A stretch of 64,000 bases of DNA from contig JAPNXP010000016.1 in the NCBI GenBank assembly GCA_028753945.1, positions 248,001-312,000 of the forward strand, written 5' to 3'. The position numbers and the translations under genes were made by a program. Under the pieces are notes generated by a model. The model was not told the DNA's origin, did no database searches, and saw only the letters and a program-made list of their open reading frames with translations. How positions within the stretch are numbered: the stretch's first letter is position 1; each line of letters opens with the position of its first letter. Shown here one piece after another: positions 21,301-32,781 of this stretch. This DNA is from Hexactinellida sp. DTS-2022. Its lineage: Eukaryota; Porifera; Hexactinellida.

Positions 21301-23107
21301 AGAGCTCTCTCGCCTTGGTAACCACATCTATAGAGGTATGTCACACAGCATTTTAAGGCATATTAGAGTGCATTATACACTCTAGAAATCCTAAAAAACA
21401 TGGACGTAACACAGTGTTTTGGAGTGTAATTCGTTACTCGAATTTGGTAGACTCGTTTTCTTCCATAATACTATGGATAATGTAATGATCGTTTTTGTGC
21501 ACCTAACACCTGTTTAATTACTTTTTTAAAATATGATTTTCGCTGTCGTCCATAAAACCTGTTTTAAATATCACCCAATAACGTGCATTAATTTAGGGGC
21601 CGTTCAATAGTTACGTAATTACTGCTTCAAGGGCTACATTCAACTAGCTGACCCGCGTTCGTTCAATTCCTTCAGTTCGTTCGTTCAGTTCAGATAAGTG
21701 GGTGATGGGGATTATTAGGTATGGCAAGCAGATATGAGTAGTGTTCTATTTATATTTTACTTTTCTAGTGATATATGTATTAATTAATGATCCAGAATTT
21801 CTAATTTATCGATAGTTATTCAGTTAAGTTCGTTCAGTTAGTTCAGCGTGAATGCCTTAAAATCCTGCGTTCAGCTTGTTCAGTTCAAGTTCAATAAGTT
21901 CGTTCGTGAACCATTAATTCACTGATATGATAGTAAAATTAGAATTTGAGGTGTGAAACCTTATAAGTGTAGATGTGATAGGAAGTATGTAGCCATAGCA
22001 AAGATGGTCAGTAGACCGTAATGGATAGAAATTATCCCTGATTAATAGTGCTTAAAGTATATAGAGGTAATTTAAGCCAGCATGGTAAGTAAACCGTCAT
22101 ACAACATACCATAAGATCTCAGAATGAACTCCATATTTCTCTTTCTTGCTTTGAGCGCCTTGAGCATCGGAGTTTCCCCATTTTCGTTCCTGGCTGAGGT
22201 GCTGGCTCCTCTGTCCAGCAGCAGCTTAACTATTTCCTCGTTGCCTCTGCTAACTGCTGTGTGCAGCGGCGTGTTGTTGCTGCGATGCGGGACTTTAAAG
22301 TTAACATCCACCTCCTTGCATAGTAAGTACTGGACCTGTAGCAAAATGTGCAGTCAACTCTGGGTTTACTTCGTTATAAGCGGAGTCAAACCAACTACTT
22401 TATCCGTCCGGATTAAAGAGATTATTTCGTTAAAACGCTTGTCTTGAAAGCGGATAAATTTGTAATACTTGGTGCTGAAGGGCGAAAATTGTATATATTT
22501 TCGAGTCTTATGCCACAATTTAGTCTACGAATCGTTTAAAAGCCCTCAACTATCTCTCGACATTCATATGAGAGTCCGTTTCAATTAAAATAAGCCTTTC
22601 TGAATGGGTCTTAACACTTTGAGATGATGACATCATCAAAAAATATTCAACAATTTTTCGAATTAGACAATCACAAAAAATGATAAGCAAAATCAAACTT
22701 TTAGTTACGCAAATTTCCCGCAAATTGACATCCCCTTCCCATGGTACGCTTTTTTGACTATTGTGTTATATAATAAGCACCACCTAATATACTTTGGTGG
22801 AAAATTGGGAGATCATATGATTGAGAAATGCAATAACCGTCTTATAGGAATATTGGTTGGTGTCTTGGTGATTCTGAAAATCATGACCATAGGCACTTTA
22901 ACTCACCACGAGAGTCTGTGAGTGATCCACCGCCTCATACAGCAGTGGGTATTCGTATTTCCCGAAATTCCAATGCACCTTTCGCTGGTACTGATCCTCA
23001 TCCTCTAGATGCCGTCTCAGCTTGCCAAGGTCTCCCTCTCTGCACAGCCGCAGAACGTCCTCTGCGGAAATCGACAGGCTCTTCTTCCGCGTACTATTCG
23101 GGTACAT
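15340..23107 (-). CDS. LRRK: LRRK-family protein (ROCO), likely pseudo-GTPase and pseudokinase
   Basis: Five exons with consistent phases: 22907-23107, 22110-22335, 19700-21327, 16529-19569 and 15340-15598, total 5355 nt (1784 aa). Order: N-terminal helices, ankyrin repeats (about 70-140; NNTPLHTAVSRGNEEIVKLL), leucine-rich repeats (about 330-480; LDLSHNNLSG, LDISRNKLTSLP), ROC position (about 535-690), COR (about 700-1000), kinase fold (about 1110-1390; EVRLLHSLKHDNIVRLIGF, DVYAFGCVLRDML) and a WD40-like C-terminus. Active family members are large GTPase-kinases acting on vesicle traffic. Here the P-loop reads LIGEKNLHLSV without GK[ST], the VAIK lysine is replaced in VTIRG, HRD is YRS, and DFG is DFR. 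A scaffold role is my inference. The donor at 19699 (GTTATG) is weak. The last exon was joined by phase and by the WD40-like continuation. The gene lies 575 bp after the ORP9 stop. Confidence 0.88.
15957..16228. mobile_element. CATAGGCG-family MITE
   Basis: Starts CATAGGCGCCAAGTTT and ends AAATTGACGCCTAT. It is flanked by AATTGAAAA (15948-15956) and GATTGAAAA (16229-16237), a 9-bp duplication with one change. Inside are inverted GGGGGTCACTGGGAG and CTCCCAGTGGCCCC blocks. It sits in the last LRRK intron. Confidence 0.75.
21945..22109. repeat. Truncated MITE whose end forms the 5' splice site of LRRK intron 2
   Basis: The block TTTGAGGTGTGAAACCTTAT near 21945 and the end TAAACCGTCATACAACATACC match elements at about 38336-39100 and 52684-53218. 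The minus-strand reading of that end, GTATGTTGTATGACGG, is the splice donor after exon 2. Confidence 0.55.
22351..22470. repeat. TA-type MITE fragment, CAGTCAACTC type
   Basis: Starts CAGTCAACTCTGGGTTTACT and contains TTCGTTATAAGCGGA and TTTCGTTAAAACG, shared with 32960-33010, 34745-34870 and 54600-54700. It begins 15 bp from the splice acceptor of LRRK exon 2. Confidence 0.5.
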
Positions 23108-23682
23108 TTACAGATTCATCCAATATAGCTTCCACACAATGCTAGCATTTGTATCAACTCAATATCAATATATTCTCCAGCTGTTGTATAAATAGCTTTC
23201 CCTCGAAAACGCATTTGTAAATTATCAAGGTTTCTTACATAAATCAAACTTTGTAAAAACAAGTCTGGAGTCAGCAACTGCAGTTAATTAACAGCCGCTA
23301 ATGGCGATAGCCAAGTAACAGGGAATAAGTTTGTTCGGTCATTATTTAATGCTCAATTTCGAACTGAAATATAATTACTTTAGTTTAACGTATAAAAAGG
23401 ATTTTCTCGCCAGAAATTATTAAATCGCGGTCATACAATAGCTAGTAGCTACGTTGTCTGCTGTTAACAGACAAAAGTTGTTGTAAGCCTGCTAACGAAT
23501 AACAGATAGACTCAAGTGTGAATTTATTAGTGAACAAATGAATAAATAAGTTCCTGTATAATATTGGCAATATGATATTAATAAGTTACTGAGACAGGAT
23601 ATATAATAAATATATATACAATAGTTATATACTCTTGATTTGTTGAAAACCGCTAAAAATTAGAAATATAATATCATTCCAA
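23108..23682. other. Intergenic spacer between ORP9 and LRRK
   Basis: AT-rich, no reading frame and no complete element seen. It should hold the 3' UTR of ORP9 and the 5' end of LRRK, both read leftward. Confidence 0.5.
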
Positions 23683-26600
23683 TCACTTCTTAACATCACC
23701 ATGCACCCGGCTCATAAGTGGGTGGTTATAAAACCATTCTTCCCCAATAAGTGTGAAATGTCGGTTCTCCCACACCTCCCCTTTCTCCATGCGGTTTCTC
23801 GCACCTGCTCGCTGTTCCTCTTCGACAGCGTGTTTCGCGTCAGTCGCGCTTTCTAGATCCTCAGACCTCAGAGCCTGCGTTAAATCACGCCAGAGCAGCC
23901 TGCTTTCGTGTGGCTCCATTGCCTCAAGCCGCTTTATCTTCTTGCGTGCCATCTGCAGACTCTGGGTGTCAAGGAATACCTCGCGGTGCCCGCCCGGGAG
24001 ATCTGCGTATATAATCCCATTCCACTCCCCGTCTATGCGCATAACTAGCCGCCCGGTCGGTTGGTGGGTTATCTCTGCAGTAACCCTATGCTTCTTCCCG
24101 CCGTAGAATGGCTTGCAGTGGAACTCTATGCTAGCTAGGTACCCAGTCTTGCTGCACTCCATGTAGCACTTCCCGCCTATCTCTATCCATGGCACCGTTA
24201 GTATACTCCGGCCGTATGCCTTGGGGAGAGTACAGGTGTATTCCTCGTCAAACGCGTGTAGATTAAGCCGGATAATCCCAACGTTGTGCACTCCTATGGA
24301 TAGGCCGAAGTACTTGCTCTGAGTCCAGTTGTGACCGGATACAGAGATGCGCTTGTGCGGGTATTCAGCGTAGAAACCGGATATCGGAGGGTGATGGGAA
24401 ACCTGTACATAGAATATTTATTCACGTACATAGTACATCACGCCAACTTGTTCCAGTCAATTCTCTAGACGCATGTCAACAGAATTCTAGAAGGCTGGAA
24501 ATCTACACAAGTTGCGCTTTGTCATAAATAAATATATGTGCTCATAGCGAATGATAAGAAACTATACACATGATAAGAAACTATATATATCTATGGACAT
24601 CCGTAAAGAATAGATGTCTTTTGTAATTGAAAATGAAATTATCGTAGTTAATTAATGATCGATAAGGATTCTCTGGCTCCACCTGTTTGTTTCACCACAT
24701 TATGAAACTTAAAAATAATTACGTACGTTACTACATAAATGACTTAAAAAAGTTGTTCAATGTATTTGAAATTGCATTATGTAGTCATCCATGGTTTTCC
24801 TATACAAATAACTAGAATATAGTGCCAACATACCTGCTCAGCAATGAAAGTGAGGGAGTCCTGCCCTGCCCACGGGACGGGACCTGACTCTACGAGGCTA
24901 GCCTCTGTCTCTGTGAGGGGACGGCGCTGACTCATGTCCCAGTAACACCTGAACACCTCACCTATTACGTCATCATAACACACATTCCATTCGTTGTCAT
25001 GACGAACTTATGAATCCGGAAATTTGAACAAAAGTTAGTCAGTATAACTCAGTTATAACGTCTCCTTAGTAAGTACCAATTTTCAAACCAAGTCTATAAA
25101 GCAGTATGTATGTATTGTGTAGGCCCCTGTAGGGAATAGGAATACTCGTTTAGTTCGTACACGCTGGTAATAAATACGTGCATCCCTGAGGGGTACGTAC
25201 GTTAATACAGAGTTCTACTGTATTTATTTCAAATCCATTTTGAAACTGCAACCTTAAGAAAATACTAATTCCTATCATGCCAAACAGTAACCACGTACCT
25301 AACACTGGGTTGTACGGCTTCTTGGCTATGGCCCCTTTCCTAGCAGCGCTGAAAGTGGACAGAAAATACTGTACGCATTTAATGAATCGCTTTTCCTCCG
25401 TCTCCCCATCGGGTATGGAGGTGAACAGGTGCGGATAGGATAGGAACTCGGCGTACATCTCCAGCAGAGACCGCTTCTCCAGGATAAATGTAGGGAGCGT
25501 TATCCTAGTCAGGTCCATGCCAACTTTAACCTGTAGGAGTGTAGCCATGTATTAAGCAAACAATCTGAGGAAAGCTTAATTAATTCCAATTTAATTATTC
25601 TAATACACCTGTTATGACATATTTGGTCCGGGTGCAAATATGGTCCGGCCGGACCATATTTGTCACGATTCCGAGAAATTGACAAATTTGGTCCGGACTA
25701 ATTTTAGGTAGTGATAATTTTATATGGCCTCTCAAATATCTATGACAAAATTGGTACGGGTTAATTTTAGGCTGTTATTAATTATATGGCCTCTCTAATA
25801 AACATTCAACGCGTGCAGCATATAGAAGTGGCAATATTATATTATTTACATCGTCATAATCGTTGATACTAAATTGGTAAATAGATTGAATGCACATATA
25901 TTTAACATAAATTATAAAAAACCGACCTAAATAATACCTGTTATTGATGAATTCAGAAAAGTATACAGAATTATATAACCCGGCAGGGCCGGCGCCACCG
26001 GGGTGTCCTGGGTGTCCGGACACCCACTGCCTCAAGGAAATGAAGCGGTGCTTGTACAGTGACACCCACTAGACTATACAGTGGACACCCACTCACCCAC
26101 ACCTCATAAAGTCATAATACGTGGCGCCGGCAATGATAACTATCTCTCGGATGGTTCTTATCCCTTTGGAGTTTCAGATAATCAGAAGAGGATAATTCGG
26201 AAAGGTTCAAAGCATTACAAAATTGTTACAATTTGGATACCAAACCAACTATCGTAATCCAATTGAGCGAGGTAGACGACGTCCTGAAAGAAGTCCACGA
26301 TAATTGTGGCCACTATGTTATCGATACACTTATAATCTTGCACATTATCGCTATTTTTGGCCAGGAATGACTAACACTATTAAGCAGTACATATACATGC
26401 TAGGGCGCCGGCGGCACGGGTGCACGGTGCACCCGTTGCTCCGGTCAATTTTTTTCTTTTGCATGAAGGGGGAGTGCGGGGGGGCGTTGCACCCCCGGTT
26501 TTGGTTTATCGTGCACCCGTTGCTCCGGCGGGTCGCCGGCGCCCCAGACATGTGCGACCGCTGCTCTCGTTGTGAGTATAGCACAGAACTCCTAGTGAAC

Positions 26601-29600
26601 CACTTACACCCATTCAGGTTATTTCTGAATCCTGGTATAAGGTCGGGATGGATCTCTGTAATCCAAAATTCCCTTCGTCACTCGTCAGGATACCTGTATA
26701 TTCTAACAGTTACAGACTTTTAACCAAATATATAGAAGCACGTTCGTTGAAATCAAAATCTGCTGAAGAGACGGCAAGATGTCTCTTTTCTATTTTCAAC
26801 AGACAGGGAGCTCCAGTCGAGATCTTATGTGACAACAGGAGGGAATTTGTAAATTCCACAATGTAAAAATTATAAACTACCTATAACTGTAAAATGCTTT
26901 TATCCGCTCCATATCATCCTCAAACTAATGAATTAGATGAATCCTCGAACAAAACGATCAAAAAATACTAAATGAATATGCTAGCATCAAAGCGAGAGAA
27001 ATGGCACGAGTACCTTGAGCAAGTGGTATTCGGGATAAATATTAGAAAGAAGCCTGCGACAGGGTTTCCCCATTTGAGTTAATGTCTGGGCTGAGGAAAG
27101 CACGTACACCTATAGAAGTAATACATATAGATGAAATATTAAATATGTTCCGAAAATCTAATTACAGATGAAAATAAAATTAGAGATTATTTGTGATTCC
27201 ATGAGTAAAGCCACCTTCCCCAAAGCACTAGAAAACATAACCAAAGCACAGGAAGCAATGAAGATAAATTATGATTCCAAGCTAAGCAAAAAATCGTGAC
27301 AGTAATAAAAACTGGAGCAAAGTTATCGTGTGGAATATTAGGAAAGAGAATTCTCAACCTGGCACACAATATGAGGATTCGTGGATGGGACCCTATGAAG
27401 TAGTCCAAGCAAAGATTAATATATTTTACATCCGTAAAGGCCGAATCTTACTTCGCATTAAACGAAAATATCTAAAGCTATGGTCAAAAGATTCGAAACA
27501 AAAAAGAGAGGAGAAGAATACAACCTCTATAATTTCAATTGATAATTCGAATTATTAAAGAGTCACTGGACCAGAATACAAATTTCGATATAACTGACGA
27601 ACAAAAGCGAAATTGAGAAATCAGGCTTAAAATCAAAAAAGTCTGATTTAAATCATGATTTAAATCAAACAACCCTGAATTTAATACAGCAGAAAGAAAT
27701 ACAACTAATTTACAAAATCGTTGTGCCACATGGAATAGTACTTGTCAAGGGATTCACTTCGTTAATAGGTGCAGCATTGATCATTTTATTACACTCACAA
27801 CATAGGCGTAGAATAGGGGGGGGGGGGGGCGTCGCCCCTCCATGATTTAGCCATGGGGGGGGCGGCCATTACAAAAATCCTATCCCGCCCCTCCATGAAA
27901 TTGTGTGTTCTCTCACCCTTTTACCCCAATATTACGTGCTGATTTTATTCGAAAAACATAATACAGCCTAAGTCATGTCTTTGCTGAATGAGAAAACATT
28001 TTTTCTAAATTGATTTCGTGACACAAACTCATCCAATAACTCTTGTCTATTGATTTTGTCCTTCTCCTGTTTGTGTATGTGGATTCCGGCGACGTGGTTT
28101 AGGTGCTCTTGTGACATTGTGGTTCTCTACGATATTATTCAATTTCTATAATATTCTGATTCGGAATACTCAGCTCCGTATTATTTATGAATCATGATAC
28201 CATCTTAGATGCGCATAATCTATGTATGTTGTTAATTGGTTGAAACCACACATTCATTATCACATCACTGATTCAATGTAACAATGTTAAATATCAGTTT
28301 TGATGTGCGTCCAAATCAATTTGGATAGGACAAAACCAAGTTACTTTTACTAACTTATTCTAGGCACATACTACCTAAATTTTCCTGGGGGTAGACCGTA
28401 ACGGTAGACCCCCTAATTTTTCCTCGCTCGCTATCGCCCCTCCATCGCAAAACCATGTTGCTACGCCAATGCTCACAAATTTACATATAGAAGAAATCTT
28501 AAGTGTGTTTCAATTTCTCAAAATCACAATTGATAGAAAATTATATGAGCTGATCACATTATTTCGGAAAGAAGATTTTGATAGCTACGACTTTGGGTAT
28601 CCAAAGAAATTACTCTAATACATAAATTTAGTATTATCGATTTTTTGGATCGAAATTTTCGTTTGTCATGTTAATGCAGAAAATGAATTTCAACGATAGA
28701 AGGTATGATATGCAACTTCAATGCTGGAATTGTATGAATTATTTTGAAGTATGGCATGATATATCATCATTGCAAACGTTTATCTTAAGTTGTCAGAAGA
28801 GTATTGATGTCAGAGTTACTGTGACAAAGTGTTCCTTATGCACTGAAGAACCTGTAAAGGTAGAAAAAATAAGTGGAAAATTTAGAAAACTCTCCTTTCC
28901 TCATTCTTGAAACTGGCCATTTAATGAACTCATCTTCACTAGAAAATATGATTGAAAATACAGTATCAATCACTTACGGAGAAGTAATTGTTACCTACAT
29001 ACTTTTAGGATACACTTTACTCTCACATGGATATTTCACCCTGAAAACATACATAAAAAATGAGTTGTACAGTTATGACGGGATGATGGACTCCGCTGGT
29101 GAAAAGATTCGAATGATAGCACAAAGTAATTATCCATCTACAATTTCTGAAAAAGTAAATTTCATATTATGTATTATCGATCAGGCATGCTTATAGACAT
29201 ACAGCTCCTAATAGTAGAAGCATGTGTAGTTAGAATTTGATTAGTTATAACCTATTATCCCTTAGTTATTAGATATCATAGTTTGTATCTAAAAGTTGTA
29301 TTGTCAATGAAAGTTACAGATTCATGGGAGAAATGTGATCCTGTGAATGGGAAATGACGAATGTAACGAATTATTGGTAACTGGGAAACGATAAAGGGAT
29401 TCTTAATTAGTATAAATTTAAGGATGTATATTGTATAAGCATTGCAAAAATGCAGTAATTTAGTATATGTATATAGTAACGATACAAAATACTTTGAATT
29501 TGCCACCTCATCTCCTTCTGTCATGTTTTATGTTCAGAAGAGGCTTTATAATTAAAGGGAACCTAAAATTAGCTCTAACCAAATTTGTCAATTTGTCGGA

Positions 29601-32286
29601 ATCAGAGGTGGCGAGATGGGGCGGAAGCCCCATCAACATTTTTTGTTAACCCCATCAATTGATGGGGACATGGGGCTGAGATTATACTAAACATGTAAAT
29701 TTTCATAATACCTCTATTTTAACACTGGTATCGTCCAGTCATCTTTACTTCAGTATTAGTAACTCATTTTCTAATTACTATTACGAATATAGATATGGCG
29801 TATTTCCCCAATAAGCGCTGGCCCTTATTCATACCCATTAGTTGATAATTGAATTGTAATTACATTGATTTAGGAAATTTCGGTTTGTTTACTGTCGTTG
29901 AAAACCATCATAATCCACCTACAGTAGAACCTCGTGAATACGAACACGGGATCGTCAAAATTACTATTAAGTCCCCTTCAAGGCCTTTTCAATACAAAAG
30001 GTATCGGTTAATACGAATTGCGGATAAGGACATACCTGACTGGCCATGTGCATGAGCACGCTTTTGTGCTGAGACACTCCCTCCGATACGTTATCTAGCT
30101 CTTCCAGCTCCTCATCCACTATGACGTCATGCGGGTCCATACAGGTGTCCGTCTTGCCAGCAGACTCGTCATCAGACTTCGCGCGGCCCGGCGTCGCCTC
30201 TCCCTCCGCGGAGAAGGTCTCCACGTCGTAGAAATACTCGTCGCTGTCGCTACAGGATTCATAACTAAGGGACCGTGGACACTGTAAATGTGAAAGGAGA
30301 ATACAAACTAGTTCACATACTAGACATGGGGCCTTATTCAATGCAATATTTTGCTTATTTGAATCTAAGTAATTAGAATTTGCTTAACGTTTGCGTAAAT
30401 TAAAGCAAAAACTAGGAATTCTCATAAAGTAATCAAATATACAGTAGAACCTCGTTAGTACGAATAAGGTTAATACGAATTTCCGGATAAGACGAACAAA
30501 CTGTTCCACAAAATCAGGTCCCTATAATGGTTATTCAATGTGTATTACTCCGGTTAATACGAATCCCGGATAAAGCGAACAAATCTTTACCGTCCGTTGG
30601 TATTCGTACTAACGAGGTTCTACTGTAATAAGTTAACTAGTCTAGTGAATGAGACATGTAAGTAACTCCAGGTAATACGAACATGACAACAGTCCCTTGG
30701 TGTTCCTATTAACTAGAGTCTACTCTACTGTATAGCAAATTTAACCTTCCACAGTCCTGCATGGGACACGGACTCTCACTGGAGTTCTCTGCGGCTACAG
30801 GAACAAACATAATCCCATTGCTAGCCCTGGCTATAATATCCTTAACGTTTGTTTCCTCTTTGCTGGTGAGCTCTGTGGCGGTCCGACTGTCCCTCCTGTC
30901 GCTAGGGAGGTGTGGATCCGGCAGAGAGATCATCGGGTGCATTTGGTCCAGGCAGTTCCTGAAGGCCAGCGAGTACTCCCTGGTTAGGTCCTTGACCTGC
31001 TGCGAGTACTCCGACTGGAGGTCAGAGGTCAAAGTTAGCTTCGAATTAAAGCTCTTTATCTGATCGGACAACAAGGAATAGTAGCCTATAGAGACGTGCT
31101 GTAAACTAAATGTACAGTGGACTCCGTTGATGGAGTAATTTTCCCTGGAACAGAATCATGCCAGTAGTAGGTAATATAAAATATTTTTATCAGGTCAAGT
31201 TTCGGTTATTAAGTACAAATATGGTTACTCAAATTAGGATTATTACTTGGCTCAATATGCATAATTTAATCAAAAATTTGATTATTCAGTAACAATATTC
31301 AGTTAACTGCATCAAAGAACATACGAGAACTAACAGATATTTAACTTGTAGTAGAGTATACAAGTACGTATTAATTTTATACACACAAACAATACTGCGT
31401 ATAAGTGTACCTTCCGCTTCTGCCACGCAGGCCTGTATGTCGGAGGCGCCAGCAGAGGTGCGGACCCCGCCCTCAGAGGAGAGCTTCCTGAGGAGAGGAG
31501 GCGCAGCCTGGAACTGGATGCTCTCCTGCAGAGCCTCCACCCATCTCTCCCGGTCCTCCGGGCCCTGTGCCTACAACATGAGTATATACCTTACGGGTGT
31601 GCACCAAACAGTGGGTTACAGTCAGTCTCGTAGGAATAGCTTAAGGAAGTATACTATTAGAGAACGGGGAATATTAGGAGAAATAACAGTATTTTAAAAA
31701 TATTTAATTTTGCTTGTGGATAACAAATATCTAAGCAAGTATTATGCCTATAGAGACCCATTGAGTATAAACTAGCCTCCGATTAAGCCAGTCACATTCT
31801 TTATGTTATATCAAATTCTATGAGCAGAGAGGAAAATCGGGATATTTAATAAGGAGCAGTTTGAATATCACACTCGTGTCGTATAACTTTATACAAGAAT
31901 AATAGTAAAGGTATCTTGGGAAGATGATTAAATGTAATGATTACTTCTGGACAAAATACTATACAACTGATTTTGAATAAAACAATCATCATTCGTATAA
32001 TTATCCCTATTTAAGAGTTAATTAAACACGCGATTATTCTCACCTGGAGATGGAACTGTTTTTTGTCAGATATAATCGCGAAAGCTGTCTCGTCGCTGTC
32101 ATCGATCTCCAAGACAGCGCCTTGAAGTTTCGCGCCCCCGCGCTTCATCTCTTTCAGCATCTGTTCCCGCGAAATGTAATAACTCAAATAACCATTTGTC
32201 TTATCCAATACGAACCATCTATACTGCCATCCCTGTACGACGTTGGTCCATTTAGACAAAGGCCCTTGTACAATATGTTTATCCAT
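23683..32286 (-). CDS. OSBPL9: Oxysterol-binding-protein-related protein, ORP9 type
   Basis: Lipid-transfer protein expected at ER-Golgi or ER-endosome contacts. Seven exons in phase: 32044-32286, 31411-31570, 30746-31085, 30036-30264, 25299-25530, 24834-24961 and 23683-24402, total 2052 nt (683 aa; human ORP9 about 736). The PH domain is residues 5-100 (GPLSKWTNVVQGWQYRWFVL). A coiled region follows. Near the start of exon 4 an acidic SDSDEYFYDVET resembles a FFAT motif for VAP binding. The ORD runs from VKVGMDLTRITLPTFILEKR through NPVLGEVFRC to the OSBP signature EQVSHHPPISGFYAEYP, which spans the exon 6/7 junction, and ends EVWENRHFTLIGEEWFYN. Intron 4 (4.5 kb) holds a decayed gypsy element and several MITEs. 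Exon 3/4 joining uses an internal acceptor at 30265 chosen for phase. The ATG follows a pyrimidine-rich CTAG by two bases. Confidence 0.93.
25640..25800. repeat. Diverged tandem repeat with TTTGGTCCGG core
   Basis: ATTTGGTCCGG recurs four times, partly as a palindrome (AATATGGTCCGGCCGGACCA). The unit ending TATATGGCCTCTCAAATA occurs twice, about 80 bp apart. It lies in ORP9 intron 4. Confidence 0.5.
25986..26133. mobile_element. MITE with GCCGGCGCCAC inverted ends
   Basis: Inverted ends GCCGGCGCCAC and GTGGCGCCGGC enclose repeats of GGGTGTCC/GGACACCC. No target duplication was recognised. It lies in ORP9 intron 4. Confidence 0.6.
26140..27560 (+). pseudogene. Decayed Ty3/gypsy integrase region
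   Basis: On the plus strand, out-of-frame pieces resemble an integrase: an HHCC finger (RTYNLAHYRYFWPGM near 26320-26390, then C-x2-C at about 26560), core pieces near 26690-26865 (LTKYIEARSLKSKSAEETA, then a CDN sequence), and a C-terminal GPYEVV segment near 27385. Stops and shifts occur throughout, and a separate MITE (about 26402-26552) splits the zinc finger. It is old compared with the element at 2981-7185 and lies antisense in ORP9 intron 4. Confidence 0.75.
26402..26552. mobile_element. MITE with GGGCGCCGGCG ends
   Basis: Inverted ends AGGGCGCCGGCG and GTCGCCGGCGCCCC, with repeated GTGCACCCGTTGCTCCGG inside. It interrupts the integrase zinc-finger remnant, which resumes after it, so it is younger than that remnant. 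Confidence 0.65.
27801..28469. mobile_element. Large CATAGGCG-family element
   Basis: Starts CATAGGCGTAGAATAGGGG, ends TTGCTACGCCA, and is flanked by CACTCACAA and TGCTCACAA (7 of 9 match). It has long G and C runs near its left end and no coding signal. It lies in ORP9 intron 4. Confidence 0.6.
28480..29196 (+). other. Broken plus-strand reading frames, possibly an old secreted or envelope-type gene
   Basis: Three overlapping pieces follow the gypsy remnant on its strand: a hydrophobic leader-like stretch near 28620-28680, a cysteine-rich frame (28668-28910, containing LQCWNCMN and several further Cys), and 28873-29196 with a hydrophobic segment (VIVTYILLGYTLLSHGYF). Frames shift between them. 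They could be the 3' part of the gypsy element or an unrelated small membrane protein relic. I do not recognise the family. Confidence 0.3.
29925..30035. repeat. Truncated pogo-like MITE touching the ORP9 exon 4 donor
   Basis: Left end CAGTAGAACCTCGTGAATAC. The right part (GGTTAATACGAATTGCGGAT) runs straight into the splice donor at 30035, and the second terminal repeat is missing. Confidence 0.6.
30442..30625. mobile_element. pogo/Tigger-like MITE, intact
   Basis: Ends CAGTAGAACCTCGTTAGTAC and its exact inverted copy, over about 25 bp, with TA on both sides (30440-30441, 30626-30627). Relatives occur at 39940-40080, 40860-41040, 42590-42650, 43472-43637, 56888-57053, 60690-60846, 61258-61355 and 63660-63794. 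It lies in ORP9 intron 3. Confidence 0.8.
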
Positions 32287-32781
32287 AGCTAGCATGCAAG
32301 GTAGGAATATTATAGTAAGGATGTTTATTGTGAGCAACTTCCCGTCTGCTTAATATAATATTATATTATGAATATATTTTATATTATCTGTCACACATTG
32401 ACCCCCCCCCCCTTAGAAGCGATAATGACGTTTGAACGGCCCCTCAGGTATGCATTAAGTATCTATTATGAACACAAATATTGGTCCTTTGAATGTGCAT
32501 AATAAAATAAACTGACTGTGATATCTCACTAAGTACAGACACACATTTATAGATAGAAATAGAATACTTAAAATGCGCTAATCGACGCTACGACAACTTC
32601 GTATCAGCATTTACGGATGATCTTTCTAAAAACATAGAATTTACCAATTCCACTAATGACATATAAATTGCCTCGGTCTAGCGGGGATAAATAGTATTGG
32701 AATTAAACCACAGAAATAATAAATTATATTCACTGTTGATCCATACTAAATCTATACAAATACCAATACCCATATCTGTTG

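Noticed and set aside
20905..21327. Second minus-strand frame of 140 codons overlapping the LRRK leucine-rich exon
   Set aside because: Same DNA in another frame; the phase from exon 2 and the LRR pattern fix the other frame as real.
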